The notes: generated by a model from the sequence alone, not told the origin. A stretch of 24,456 nt of DNA from an uncultured Collinsella sp. (GCA_958451615.1 CAUDQR010000029.1:1-24456), one strand, 5' to 3'. Shown: positions 7,652-15,534, numbered from the stretch's first letter. Made by a program: numbers and translations.

Positions 7652-8725
7652 ATGGCACTGCCTAAGGATTTCATCGACACCAACGACTTTACCAAAGAGC
7701 AGATCCTGGCTATCGAGGATCTTGGCCTAGCAATGAAGAAGGCCATCAAGGTTGACGGTTATTATCCGCACCTGCTCCGCAACAAGAGCCTTGGCATGAT
7801 CTTCCAGCAGGTCTCCACCCGCACTCGTCTTTCCTTCGAGACCGCTATGACCGACCTCGGCGGCCATGCTCAGTTCTATGGCCCTGGCACCATCCAGCTC
7901 GGCGGTCACGAGTCCCTGGGCGATACCGCTCGCGTTATGGGCTCGCTGCTCGACATCATGATGGCTCGCGTTGACCGTCACAAGGACGTCGTCGGCCTCG
8001 CCGAGGGCTCCGCTGTGCCCGTCATCAACGGCATGTCCGAGTTCAACCATCCCACGCAGGAGATGGGCGACCTCATGACCATGCTCGAGAACCTCCCCGA
8101 GGGCAAGAAGATCGAGGACTGCACCCTGGCCTTCATCGGCGACGCCACCCAGGTCTGCGTCTCCCTCATGTTCATCGCCTCCAAGGTCGGCATGAAGTTT
8201 GTCCAGTTTGGACCTAAGGGCCACCAGATCTCCGACGGCGGCCTGCACGTTGGCACCGTCGAGGAGCGCGCCGAGTTCGGCAAGCAGATGATGGCCATCG
8301 CCGAGGAGAACTGCAAGGTCTCCGGCGGCTCTGTCGTCATCTCCGACGACATCGAGTGCATCAAGGGCGCCGACTTCATCTACACCGACGTGTGGTATGG
8401 CCTGTACGACGAGGAGGTCTCGGGCGAGAACTACATGGACGTGTTCTATCCCAAGTATCAGGTCACCATGGACATGATGAACTTCGCCGGCCCCAACTCC
8501 AAGTTCATGCACTGCCTGCCGGCCACCCGCAACGAGGAGGTCGTCGACGAGGTCATGGACGATCCCGAGCGCTCCCTGTGCTGGGTCGAGGCCGAGAACC
8601 GCAAGCACTCCATCCGTGCTCTCCTTGCCGCCCTGGGCAAGCGCACCCCGCTCAACGACGAGGGTGTCGAGTACTCCGCCAAGGCTGAGCTCCACGCCGC
8701 TCTCGAGGCTCTCGAGCAGCTCTAA
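7652..8725 (+). CDS. ptcA: putrescine carbamoyltransferase
   Basis: This 357-residue cytosolic enzyme carries out the phosphorolysis of N-carbamoylputrescine to putrescine and carbamoyl phosphate in the agmatine deiminase pathway. The carbamoyl-phosphate loop STRTRLSFE, the block [20 protein letters not shown], the segment [15 protein letters not shown] and HCLPATR are all present. Much of the chain follows enterococcal putrescine carbamoyltransferase, including [15 protein letters not shown] and VFYPKYQV, rather than ornithine carbamoyltransferase. I chose the ATG at 7652 (AAGGA 8 nt upstream); a longer in-frame start at 7571 would add residues unlike the family. Codons are strongly C-ending, suggesting high expression. 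The antiporter gene follows 133 bp later. A carbamate kinase, usual in such operons, is absent from the window. Confidence 0.93.
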   Translation: MALPKDFIDTNDFTKEQILAIEDLGLAMKKAIKVDGYYPHLLRNKSLGMIFQQVSTRTRLSFETAMTDLGGHAQFYGPGTIQLGGHESLGDTARVMGSLLDIMMARVDRHKDVVGLAEGSAVPVINGMSEFNHPTQEMGDLMTMLENLPEGKKIEDCTLAFIGDATQVCVSLMFIASKVGMKFVQFGPKGHQISDGGLHVGTVEERAEFGKQMMAIAEENCKVSGGSVVISDDIECIKGADFIYTDVWYGLYDEEVSGENYMDVFYPKYQVTMDMMNFAGPNSKFMHCLPATRNEEVVDEVMDDPERSLCWVEAENRKHSIRALLAALGKRTPLNDEGVEYSAKAELHAALEALEQL

Positions 8726-8794
8726 GCCTCAAGGCTTCTAAAAGCACGTTTGCGGGCGGCGGATGCTCGTCTCCTGTCGCCCGCTCACCGAGGC

Positions 8795-8827
8795 CCAAGC
8801 AATTGCCGTAATACCTTAGGGCCTCGG
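8795..8827 (+). other. intercistronic inverted repeat between ptcA and aguD
   Basis: An arm reading GAGGCCC pairs with GGGCCTC across about 22 nt in the 133-bp gap. No T-run follows, so it is more likely an RNA-processing or stability element than a full terminator. Confidence 0.4.
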
Positions 8828-8858
8828 ATCTGTCCAAGACTGAGCGAAGGAGCTCATC

Positions 8859-10298
8859 ATGAGCGACGGAAAGAAAAAGCTTTCCTTCTTGACGGTCATT
8901 TCGACCATCATCTGCGTCGTCTTCGTTTGCGAGGCCGCCGCTCCTGCTGCTGCCATTGGCAACCAGCAGTTCTTCTGGTGGATCTTCCTGATCCTGACCT
9001 TCCTGCTTCCCTACGGCATGGTTGTCGCCGAGCTCGGTACCACCTATGACGGCGAGGGCGGCATTTACGACTGGGTACGCGATGGCCTGGGCGACAAATG
9101 GGGCGCCCGCATCTCATACTACTACTGGGTCAACTACCCGCTGTGGATCGCCTCGCTGGCTACCATGTTCCCCGACATTTTGGGCATGGTCTTTGGCGTC
9201 GAGTTCAACTTGATCGCCAAGATGGGTATCGATCTTGCCTTTGTGTGGATCGTCTACCTCATGGGCCGCTCCAAGGCGGCCGACTCCGAGTGGGTCCTTA
9301 ACGGTGGCGCCATCATCAAGGTCGCCGTCGCCGTTATCGTTGGCGCTTTGGGCATTTGGTATGCCATGGAGAACGGTTTTGCGAACGACATGTCCGCTGC
9401 CACCTTCCTGCCCGAGCTCACCAACACCAACGCTCTCGGCTACCTGTCGATCATCATCTTTAACTTCATGGGCTTCGAGGTCATCTGCACCATGACCGAC
9501 GACATGGCCGATCCCGCTCGCGATATCCCCAAGGCTATCATTGTCGGTGGCCTGTCCATCGCCGTGATCTACCTGTTCGCTGGCTTTGGCATCGGCGCCG
9601 CCGTGCCGGCCGACTCCATCGATCCCGACTACGGCATGATCGTCGCAGTCCAGACCATGGTGGGCGACTCCATGATCTTTAAGGTCATCTGCATCGCCTT
9701 CCTGATCACCCTGTTCGCCAACATGGCCGCTTGGTCCTTCGGCGTTAACTCCGTTGCTCGCTACGCTGCCGAGCACGGCAACATGCCCAAGGTCTTCGCC
9801 TCGATGATCTCGGATGACGACATGCCCAACGGCGCCAACCTGGTCAACGCTGTCGTTGCCTCCCTGGTGCTGTGCCTGCAGCTCGTTCCCATCGACGCCA
9901 TCTCCAACGGTGTCTTCTGGATGCTCTTTGGCACCTCTGTCGTCTTCCTGCTGTTGACCTACATCCCGATGTTCCCGGCGTTCCTCAACCTTCGTAAGAA
10001 CGACCCCAACCGTGAGCGCATCTTCACGTTCCCGTTTAAGGGCGCCATGATGAAGGTCATGCTGGCCATCCCCTGCATCGAGCTGGTTCTTGCCATCGTT
10101 GCCACGCTGATCCCGTTCTCCGCTGCTGAAATTGGCGACAAGGTCCCGATGATCATTATCTTCATCGTGCTCGTGCTCATCGGCGAGGTCGTCCGCGTCG
10201 TCAGCGCTAAGGGCCGCGAGACCGAGTACAAGGGTCTGACCCCTGAGCTCGCAGCCCAGCGTCTCGCTGAGGAGGCCGCCGAGGCCGAGGAGAACTAG
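8859..10298 (+). CDS. aguD: agmatine/putrescine-type antiporter (APC superfamily)
   Basis: This 479-residue polytopic permease has about 12 membrane segments. It has the amino acid-polyamine-organocation pattern, with VCEAAAPAAAIGNQQFFWW at the first segment, then LGTTYDGEGGIYDWV, FNFMGFEV, and FGVNSVARYAAEHGNMP later on. Its position between putrescine carbamoyltransferase and agmatine deiminase points to agmatine uptake in exchange for putrescine, the role of AguD in enterococcal pathways. GAAGGAG lies 7 nt before the ATG. Codon use is as biased as in ptcA. A close paralogue starts at 12513. The exact substrate pair is inferred from context. Confidence 0.87.
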   Translation: MSDGKKKLSFLTVISTIICVVFVCEAAAPAAAIGNQQFFWWIFLILTFLLPYGMVVAELGTTYDGEGGIYDWVRDGLGDKWGARISYYYWVNYPLWIASLATMFPDILGMVFGVEFNLIAKMGIDLAFVWIVYLMGRSKAADSEWVLNGGAIIKVAVAVIVGALGIWYAMENGFANDMSAATFLPELTNTNALGYLSIIIFNFMGFEVICTMTDDMADPARDIPKAIIVGGLSIAVIYLFAGFGIGAAVPADSIDPDYGMIVAVQTMVGDSMIFKVICIAFLITLFANMAAWSFGVNSVARYAAEHGNMPKVFASMISDDDMPNGANLVNAVVASLVLCLQLVPIDAISNGVFWMLFGTSVVFLLLTYIPMFPAFLNLRKNDPNRERIFTFPFKGAMMKVMLAIPCIELVLAIVATLIPFSAAEIGDKVPMIIIFIVLVLIGEVVRVVSAKGRETEYKGLTPELAAQRLAEEAAEAEEN

Positions 10299-10666
10299 AG
10301 CACCCGGTTCTGGGGCTCCAACCCTCCTCGTGTACCAACGCGCGCTTCGTCGGGCTTGTCGCTCCCGACTCCGGGCACTCTAGCCTCTTCGGAGGCGTGT
10401 CCAAGCGACAGGTTTGCTAACCATTCCCCCGGGGTGGGTGTGAGCGATAGCTCCGGTAACCACCGCCCACCCCAATCTTTCTTCCGTATCCTTCGTGCGT
10501 TTTGTCTCCGCGCACTTGGTTACGTCGTCGCTTGCCGGTGCGATTCCGTGAAAACCGGCACCGGGCGCCCCGACCTTTGCCGGGGAACGGGCGCCTACCA
10601 TCTCTTGGTTTTAGGCTGCGGGTAACCCGCCCGCAGCAAGCGATCGTTCGATTTGGAGGAAATCTT
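10299..10666 (+). promoter_or_regulatory. structured 368-nt intercistronic region before aguA copy 1
   Basis: No gene was found here, but the stretch holds a series of perfect short stems: GTCGGG/CCCGAC (10349-10369), GCCTC-TTCG-GAGGC (10383-10396), GGGGTGGG/CCCACCCC (10431-10473), TGCCGGT/ACCGGCA (10533-10560) and GCTGCGGG/CCCGCAGC (10615-10637). None has a T-run. A cis-acting leader, an internal promoter with a long leader, or RNA-stability elements are possible. No known riboswitch class was recognised. Confidence 0.4.
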
Positions 10667-11872
10667 ATGCGTACGATCACCGAGTCCGAGTCCACCCCCA
10701 AGGCCGACGGCTTCTTCATGCCCGCCGAGTTCGCCCCGCAGGATCGCGTGTGGATGGGCTGGCCCCACCGCACCGACACCTGGGCCCACGGCGCCAAGCC
10801 GGCCCAGAAGCAGTATGCCGCCATCGCCCGCGCCATCTCCGAGTTCACCCCGGTCTATATGTGCGCCAACCAGGTCGACTACGCCAACTGCAAGGCCGTC
10901 TTCGAGAACGACGAGAACGTCACCGTCATCGAGATGACTACCGACGACGCCTGGTTCCGCGACACTGCCGCCACCTACGTCATCAACGGCAAGGGCGAGA
11001 AGCGCGCCAACCACTGGCACTTCAACGCCTACGGCGGCCTCGTCGACGGCCTGTACTTCCCGTGGGACAAGGACGAGCAGATCGCCCTCAAGATGGCTGA
11101 GCTCTCCGGCTGCCGCCGCTATCGTCCCGACGACATGATCCTCGAGGGCGGCTCCATCACCGTCGACGGCGAGGGCACCCTTGTCGTGACCGACCAGTGC
11201 CTGCTTTCCCCGGGCCGCACCTGCTCTGCGGTTCTGGAGGAGGAAGAGGATCCCGAGTCCATCTGGCCCAAGTACCGCAAGAAGTTTGAGCCCTGGAGCG
11301 AGGAGCTTCGCGCCTACATGGACGAGCACCTCAAGGATTACCTGGGTGTCGAGAAGGTCATCTGGGTCAAGGAGGGCATCGACCCCGAGGAGACCAACGG
11401 CCACATCGACGACGTCGCCACGTTCATCGCGCCGGGCGTCATGGCCTGCATTTGGACCGACGATCCCGAGTATCCGTTCTACGAGCAGTGCCACGCTGCC
11501 TACGAGACCCTCTCCAACGCCGTCGACGCCAAGGGCCGCAAGATGAAGGTCTACAAGCTCTGCATGCCCGTGAACCCGCTGTTCATGGACCAGGCTTCCT
11601 GCGACACCATCGACGCCGACGAGAACGCCGAGCCGCGCGTCCCCGACGAGCCGCTGATCGCCTCCTACATGAACTACCTCGTGACCAACCACGGCGTTAT
11701 CGTCCCGCAGTACGGCGACGAGAACGACCAGCTGGCCGTCGACACGCTCCAGAAGATCTACGACGAGGTCTGGGGCGAGGGCGTCTACAAGTGCGTCGGC
11801 GTTCAGTCCGAGCAGGTCGTCTTCGGTGGCGGCAATATCCACTGCATTACGCAGCAGGAGCCCTCGGCGTAA
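10667..11872 (+). CDS. aguA: agmatine deiminase, divergent copy 1
   Basis: This 401-residue enzyme of the agmatine deiminase/peptidylarginine deiminase fold would convert agmatine to N-carbamoylputrescine and ammonia. The catalytic Cys lies in GGGNIHCITQQ (C393), the catalytic His and Asp in NGHIDD (H246), an acid in LEGGS, and the substrate region in DDAWFRD. TTTGGAGGA lies 6 nt before the ATG, so longer frames upstream were discarded. It exceeds the usual length of about 370 because of roughly 25 extra acidic and basic residues (about 185-212) before the catalytic His, where copy 2 (21431) has a short loop. It also reads RDTAATYV where copy 2 reads RDPGPAFLV. Codons are highly biased. Altered specificity is possible; agmatine is the likeliest substrate from context. 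Confidence 0.88.
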   Translation: MRTITESESTPKADGFFMPAEFAPQDRVWMGWPHRTDTWAHGAKPAQKQYAAIARAISEFTPVYMCANQVDYANCKAVFENDENVTVIEMTTDDAWFRDTAATYVINGKGEKRANHWHFNAYGGLVDGLYFPWDKDEQIALKMAELSGCRRYRPDDMILEGGSITVDGEGTLVVTDQCLLSPGRTCSAVLEEEEDPESIWPKYRKKFEPWSEELRAYMDEHLKDYLGVEKVIWVKEGIDPEETNGHIDDVATFIAPGVMACIWTDDPEYPFYEQCHAAYETLSNAVDAKGRKMKVYKLCMPVNPLFMDQASCDTIDADENAEPRVPDEPLIASYMNYLVTNHGVIVPQYGDENDQLAVDTLQKIYDEVWGEGVYKCVGVQSEQVVFGGGNIHCITQQEPSA

Positions 11873-11960
11873 CTCAGGCACGCCACCTTGGCGTTCACTC
11901 GTCGATTACGTAGCGTCAGTACGCTACGCTCCTCGTTCGCGCCAATCTGGCGCACCTGAG
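11873..11960. repeat. long imperfect hairpin, unit 1 of a tandem pair
   Basis: This begins at the base after the aguA stop. The ends CTCAGG and CCTGAG pair, as do GGCG/CGCC blocks within, and the tip GTAGCGT-CAGT-ACGCTAC is perfect. The sequence resembles the next unit (11982-12075) in the same orientation, including GGCAC at the left and CGCTCCTC at the right. Confidence 0.6.
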
Positions 11961-11981
11961 CACGCCGAGTAAACGTCTGAC

Positions 11982-12075
11982 TTTCCGAGGCACCCCATCT
12001 CGCCGCTCAAACCGTCGCTCGCGTACCAAAGTACCCTTCGCTCCTCTTTCGCGGCGACCTGGGGCACCTCGAAAA
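11982..12075. repeat. long imperfect hairpin, unit 2 of a tandem pair
   Basis: Outer arms of the type CGAGG/CCTCG and CCCCA/TGGGG, then GTAC-CAAA-GTAC at the tip, form a stem of about 40 bp with mismatches. Left and right arms match unit 1 in layout and in several blocks. The small minus-strand frames over this stretch are by-products of the palindromes. Confidence 0.55.
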
Positions 12076-12168
12076 CCCAGCCGATCAATCGGACGGTCGG
12101 TGAATCGGACCATCTTGGGGCATTGATGGCTGATTTGCTTGATGTCTTGGTCGGTTGGGTTTTCTTTG

Positions 12169-12204
12169 GGCACTCCGTTGCCTCCACATCGGAGTGCCTT
12201 TTTT
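12169..12204 (+). terminator. intrinsic terminator of the ptcA-aguD-aguA operon
   Basis: The arms GGCACTCCG (12169-12177) and CGGAGTGCC (12190-12198) pair perfectly and are followed by TTTTTT. This would separate the operon from the second antiporter gene. Confidence 0.85.
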
Positions 12205-12209
12205 CTTTG

Positions 12210-12292
12210 ATTGAATACGCGTCTGGCCTGGGATTTTTTGCGGGTTAGGCCAATTGTTCGCTTGAATTTCCCAGGTCAGACGCGTCTTCAAT
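12210..12292. repeat. 24-bp inverted repeat upstream of the second antiporter gene
   Basis: The arms at 12210-12233 and 12269-12292 match at 22 of 24 positions around a 35-nt spacer. The left arm includes ACGCGTCTGG. It lies 220 bp before the antiporter start, just after the operon terminator. Its role is unknown. Confidence 0.6.
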
Positions 12293-12417
12293 TGCCGAAA
12301 GTTCCCGGTCGCGAACGCGGCCGTTTTGATCGGAGTATCTATGTACCAGCGTATCGTTATCTACACGCGCCTGTTCCGCGAGCGTTGGTCCAATAATTGC
12401 ATCCTCTCTTCTCTTTG

Positions 12418-12488
12418 GGATGGCACCTGCACCGGTGACGCGGCCTGCAACCCTACCTTGGGCTGCGCCTTCGGTACAGATGCCATCC
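12418..12488 (+). promoter_or_regulatory. leader hairpin of the second antiporter gene
   Basis: The arms GGATGGCA (12418-12425) and TGCCATCC (12481-12488) pair perfectly across a GC-rich 55-nt insert, ending about 10 nt before the ribosome site GGGGGAG. Regulation of translation is conceivable. No further promoter signal could be assigned in 12293-12512. Confidence 0.3.
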
Positions 12489-12512
12489 TTTTTGCTGTAG
12501 GGGGAGCGTGCC

Positions 12513-13922
12513 ATGGCAGGTAAAAAGTTCTCCCTGATCGAGGTCATCCTTTCGGTTATCTGCGTCGTGTTTACCATCGAGGCGGCGGCTCCGGCATCTG
12601 CCATGGGCAACGTGCAGTTCTTCTGGTGGATCTTCCTTATCATTACGTTTTTGCTTCCCTATGGTCTGGTGGTGGCCGAGCTGGGTACGGCGTTTGATTC
12701 CGAGGGCGGCCTGTACGATTGGGTTCGCTTGGGCCTGGGCGACCGTTGGGGCGCCCGTTGCTCTTGGTGCTACTGGGTTAACTTTCCGCTGTGGGTGGCA
12801 AGTATCGCCTGCATGTTCCCCAGTGTCATTAATGCGGTGTGGGGTATCGAGTTTTCACTCGGGATCCGAATTGCCATCGAGATTGCCTTTGTGTGGGGCG
12901 TCACGGTCATGGCAATGCAGCCGGTTGCCGAGGCCGATTGGGTCATGGACGGCGGCGCCGTCATCAAGGTGCTCATTACCGCTGTGGTGGGAATCGTCGG
13001 CATTTGGTTTGCCTGCAATAACGGCTTTGCCAACGACATGTCGTTTAAGACCTTCATTCCAGATCTGGGCGACACCAATTCGTTGACGTACCTATCGATC
13101 ATCCTATTCAACTTTATGGGCTTTGAGGTGGTCGCGACTTTTGCCAGCACGATGAAGAACCCGTCGTGCGATATCCCCAAGGCGGTTATTGCCGGTGGCG
13201 TGGCCATTGCGGCAATTTACATCATTTGCGGCATTGGCATTGGAGCCGCGGTTCCCACCGAGCAGCTTTCACTCGATTCGGGCATTGTGGACGCAGTCGC
13301 CGCTATGGTGGGGCGCGCTCACCCGCTGACGATGGTCGTTGGCGTGGCCTTTTTGGTGACGCTGTTCGCCAACATGATCTGCTGGAGCTTTGGCGTCAAC
13401 AACGTGGCGAGCTATGCCGCGCGCCATGGCAACATGCCGCGCCCCTTTGCGCTGGTGTCCAAGAAGACCGGCATGCCCAATGGCTCGGCAATCATTAACG
13501 GTTGTTTTGCCAGCTTGGTGCTGCTACTTCAGATTCCGCTGGGCGAGGGTTCCGACGTTTTTTGGGTATTCTTTTCGATGAACGTCGTCTTTCTGCTCAT
13601 GAGCTATATCCCGATGTTCCCAGCGTTTTGGCGCCTGCGTAAATATGACGATCGCCCGCGCGTGTTCCGTGCACCCTTCGAGGGCAAGGTGCTTGCGGTG
13701 GCACTTGCGATTCCCGTGGTGGAGCTTGTGCTTTCGATTGTCGCTACGATTGTGCCGCTCAACGGCTCGCCCGCCGAAATGGCAAAGTTGCCCATTCTCA
13801 TGGGTGTGGTGATCGTCGTGTTGCTGGGCGAGGTTTCGCGCCTCATATCGCGCCGCGGCCGCAGCGTCGACAATCCCGGCGTTGGTGCAAGGGAATCAGG
13901 TTTCTTTGCACCAAAACAGTAG
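12513..13922 (+). CDS. APC-superfamily polyamine/amino-acid antiporter, AguD paralogue
   Basis: This 469-residue permease with about 12 membrane segments is clearly paralogous to the protein at 8859. Both share the EAAAPA-A-GN-QFFWWIFLI first segment, YDWVR followed by LGD-WGAR, FNFMGFEV and FGVN-VA-YAA-HGNMP. It has its own start region with GGGGGAG 7 nt before the ATG, and it is cut off from the aguA operon by a terminator, so it is probably transcribed separately. Its codon use is less biased than aguD. The C-terminal tail differs from AguD. Substrate is unknown; agmatine, putrescine or a related guanidino or diamine compound fits the location. A convergent small gene begins its stop 36 bp downstream. 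Confidence 0.87.
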   Translation: MAGKKFSLIEVILSVICVVFTIEAAAPASAMGNVQFFWWIFLIITFLLPYGLVVAELGTAFDSEGGLYDWVRLGLGDRWGARCSWCYWVNFPLWVASIACMFPSVINAVWGIEFSLGIRIAIEIAFVWGVTVMAMQPVAEADWVMDGGAVIKVLITAVVGIVGIWFACNNGFANDMSFKTFIPDLGDTNSLTYLSIILFNFMGFEVVATFASTMKNPSCDIPKAVIAGGVAIAAIYIICGIGIGAAVPTEQLSLDSGIVDAVAAMVGRAHPLTMVVGVAFLVTLFANMICWSFGVNNVASYAARHGNMPRPFALVSKKTGMPNGSAIINGCFASLVLLLQIPLGEGSDVFWVFFSMNVVFLLMSYIPMFPAFWRLRKYDDRPRVFRAPFEGKVLAVALAIPVVELVLSIVATIVPLNGSPAEMAKLPILMGVVIVVLLGEVSRLISRRGRSVDNPGVGARESGFFAPKQ

Positions 13923-13957
13923 CGCCGCGAGTTGCGCAGCGCTTGCTGTGTCTTGGA

Positions 13958-14149
13958 TTACTGCTCGCAGTGCTCGGGATCAGAAGCGAGCTTAGGCGCA
14001 AAGTAGGGAACGTGGCCCAGGTAGGGGCAGCTGTCCGAACGCGCCTCGACGACACAGGGGACGTCATTGTAGGTAAGTGAGTCGCTCAGGTGGACGATGG
14101 CCTTGGCGACAGGGGCGACGAGTATTTTGAGCGGTGCGATAGGCGCCAT
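13958..14149 (-). CDS. small conserved-looking Cys/His-containing protein (63 aa)
   Basis: I do not recognise this protein. It starts MAPIAPLKILVAPVAKAIVH, with a hydrophobic amphipathic N-terminal half, and continues with three Cys (32, 41, 61) and His 46 and 60 in a segment including SCPYLGHVPYFAP. Four of these could bind a metal. I chose the ATG at 14149 because AAAGGAGA lies about 5 nt before it; the in-frame ATG 15 nt upstream has no ribosome site. It diverges from the LuxR-type regulator at 14278 and shares a 128-bp promoter region with it, so it may be controlled by that regulator. Confidence 0.65.
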   Translation of the reverse strand: MAPIAPLKILVAPVAKAIVHLSDSLTYNDVPCVVEARSDSCPYLGHVPYFAPKLASDPEHCEQ

Positions 14150-14162
14150 GGCATCTCCTTTC

Positions 14163-14216
14163 ATCGGTGAGACACAGCTTGTTTATCTAAACGATACAGT
14201 ACGTTTAATCGGTGAG
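14163..14216. promoter_or_regulatory. TAAAC/GTTTA palindrome between the small gene and luxR2
   Basis: GTTTA (14181), TAAAC (14188) and GTTTA (14203) form overlapping dyads, the clearest being TAAACGATACAGTACGTTTA. A direct repeat ATCGGTGAG (14163-14171 and 14208-14216) flanks them. The same half-site occurs before ptcA and before the amidohydrolase, so this is a plausible autoregulatory operator. Confidence 0.45.
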
Positions 14217-14277
14217 TCTAATCTTGCGGCAAAGAATCTGTCAACATCCTCACGGCATCTAGACAGGGGAGGCGGGC

Positions 14278-15270
14278 ATGAGTTTCGCGTTCTATATCTA
14301 CACCACGATTATCATGGGTGTGGCTCTGGTGACCAGTGCCGTGGCATTGGTGGTTTGGCTCATGACGCGCCGTCGCGACAGCCTGGTGGCCGCGGCGGGC
14401 TTTTTGCTCTACATGCTCGATATGTCGGTCATTTTTTTTGACGAGTACAATCGGCTCAAATACGACTACGCTGTTACCTTTAGCGAGCCGTTGCAGCACC
14501 CCTTGCTGCGCTGCGTGCTCGGTATTGCCATCTATGCCTGCGTGGTACTGTGGATGTTTGCGCGCTTGCGCAAAAGGCCGACGTCGCGCATGCTCGGACT
14601 TGCTATCGTGCCGTTTTCAATCTTGCAATTGGTGCTGGTGCCTCGCAGCGGTGCTGCCGGAGAGATGCAGCAGTATCTCTTTTGGCTCACGCGTGACCTG
14701 GGCAATGTAGGATGTCTTGCCTATGCCGCCTGGCATTACCGGCACAGGGCCACGCGTGTTGAGAAACTCGACCTCGACCGCTCAAAGCTCTTTTGGAAGG
14801 TGGCACTCGTTCTTGCGTTTTGCGTAATCGCCGAGGACACCTACATGATTTTGCTCTGCCGCCCCGACTCTCAAAACCCCGTCATCAGCCTCTTTTTGTG
14901 GTATCTGTCCGAGCGCAATATCTCCGAAAACGTGCTGCTCGTGGCATGCGCGGTCCAACTCTTTTGCCAGTTTAGCCATATCCTGCGCGTGTATGCCCGT
15001 CATCCGCGTGCCGATGAGGACGTGGCGGCCGAGAGCGCACGCTCTGGGGACGATCTAGCATCACGCGTTGTGATCTATGCCGATGCCCATAAGCTGTCGC
15101 GGCGCGAGCAGGAGGTGCTCACGCTGGTGCTGAAGGGCAACGACGCCCAAAACATCGCCAGCGAGTTGGTCATCAGCCCTGGCACTGTCAAGGCGCACTT
15201 GCATCGCATCTACGTTAAAAGCGGTGTCTCCAACCGAGATGACCTCATAGATGCCTTTTGGCGTTCCTAG
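14278..15270 (+). CDS. membrane-anchored LuxR-type regulator 2
   Basis: This 330-residue paralogue of the regulator at 6356 has about seven membrane segments in residues 5-240, including the shared blocks VIAEDTYMILL and LWYLSERNISENVLL. A C-terminal LuxR helix-turn-helix (about 262-330) reads KLSRREQEVLTLVLKGNDAQ, then SPGTVKAHLHRIYVKSGVSNR. It has no phosphoacceptor domain and should act as a one-component membrane sensor. GGGAGG lies 5 nt before the ATG. It is followed on the same strand by the amidohydrolase and MATE genes, whose upstream region carries TAAAC boxes like those in its own promoter, so these are the likeliest targets. Confidence 0.9.
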   Translation: MSFAFYIYTTIIMGVALVTSAVALVVWLMTRRRDSLVAAAGFLLYMLDMSVIFFDEYNRLKYDYAVTFSEPLQHPLLRCVLGIAIYACVVLWMFARLRKRPTSRMLGLAIVPFSILQLVLVPRSGAAGEMQQYLFWLTRDLGNVGCLAYAAWHYRHRATRVEKLDLDRSKLFWKVALVLAFCVIAEDTYMILLCRPDSQNPVISLFLWYLSERNISENVLLVACAVQLFCQFSHILRVYARHPRADEDVAAESARSGDDLASRVVIYADAHKLSRREQEVLTLVLKGNDAQNIASELVISPGTVKAHLHRIYVKSGVSNRDDLIDAFWRS

Positions 15271-15352
15271 TCCTATTCTTCCTTGCATGCGGGTCTTGCC
15301 GTGTGGGCGGGCACGCCGTTGGGCGTAATGACGCGGTAATAATCTCAGACAA

Positions 15353-15397
15353 TAAACCTGCAGGTAAAGCGTGTAAACCTGCTTAAACTGACCGTTT
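15353..15397 (+). promoter_or_regulatory. phased TAAACCTGC boxes upstream of the amidohydrolase gene
   Basis: TAAACCTGC occurs at 15353-15361 and 15374-15382, exactly 21 bp apart, and TAAACTG at 15384, a further 10 bp on. One- and two-turn spacing puts all three on the same helix face. A CGTTT follows at 15393. Probably an operator of one of the membrane LuxR regulators. Confidence 0.45.
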
Positions 15398-15457
15398 GCG
15401 ATCCCTGGCCTTGGCACGGATTTGCCCCTGTGTATCAATGGGTGTAGCGCGAAGCCG

Positions 15458-15534
15458 CGGACGTGGGACAGACGTCCGAGCACGGCTTGTAGGCACGCGC
15501 CGATGCGGGAGCGCTACGCTCCCAACCGAGTGCC
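15458..15534 (+). promoter_or_regulatory. hairpin-rich leader of the amidohydrolase gene
   Basis: CGGACGT/ACGTCCG (15458-15478) is followed by GGCAC/GTGCC (15492-15534) enclosing GGGAGCG-CTA-CGCTCCC (15507-15523). There is no T-run. This is the third gene group in the region with a structured leader; no known riboswitch was recognised. Confidence 0.35.

Noticed and set aside
7727..8695. A 322-residue open frame antisense to ptcA.
   Set aside because: It is a by-product of C-ending codons on the plus strand; composition is Val/Ala/Leu/Asp/His-rich with no motif, and ptcA is certain.
10431..10473. A possible guanidine (ykkC-type) riboswitch before aguA copy 1, considered because of the guanidino substrate.
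   Set aside because: I could not find the conserved ykkC sequence blocks; only generic stems are visible.
10595..11881. A 428-residue open frame antisense to aguA copy 1.
   Set aside because: Same codon-bias shadow, with low-complexity Val/Asp/Leu/Gly composition and no ribosome site tied to a plausible start.
11916..12187. Two overlapping minus-strand frames of about 86 residues.
   Set aside because: They lie inside the tandem palindromes and the adjoining gap, with no ribosome site or protein-like pattern.
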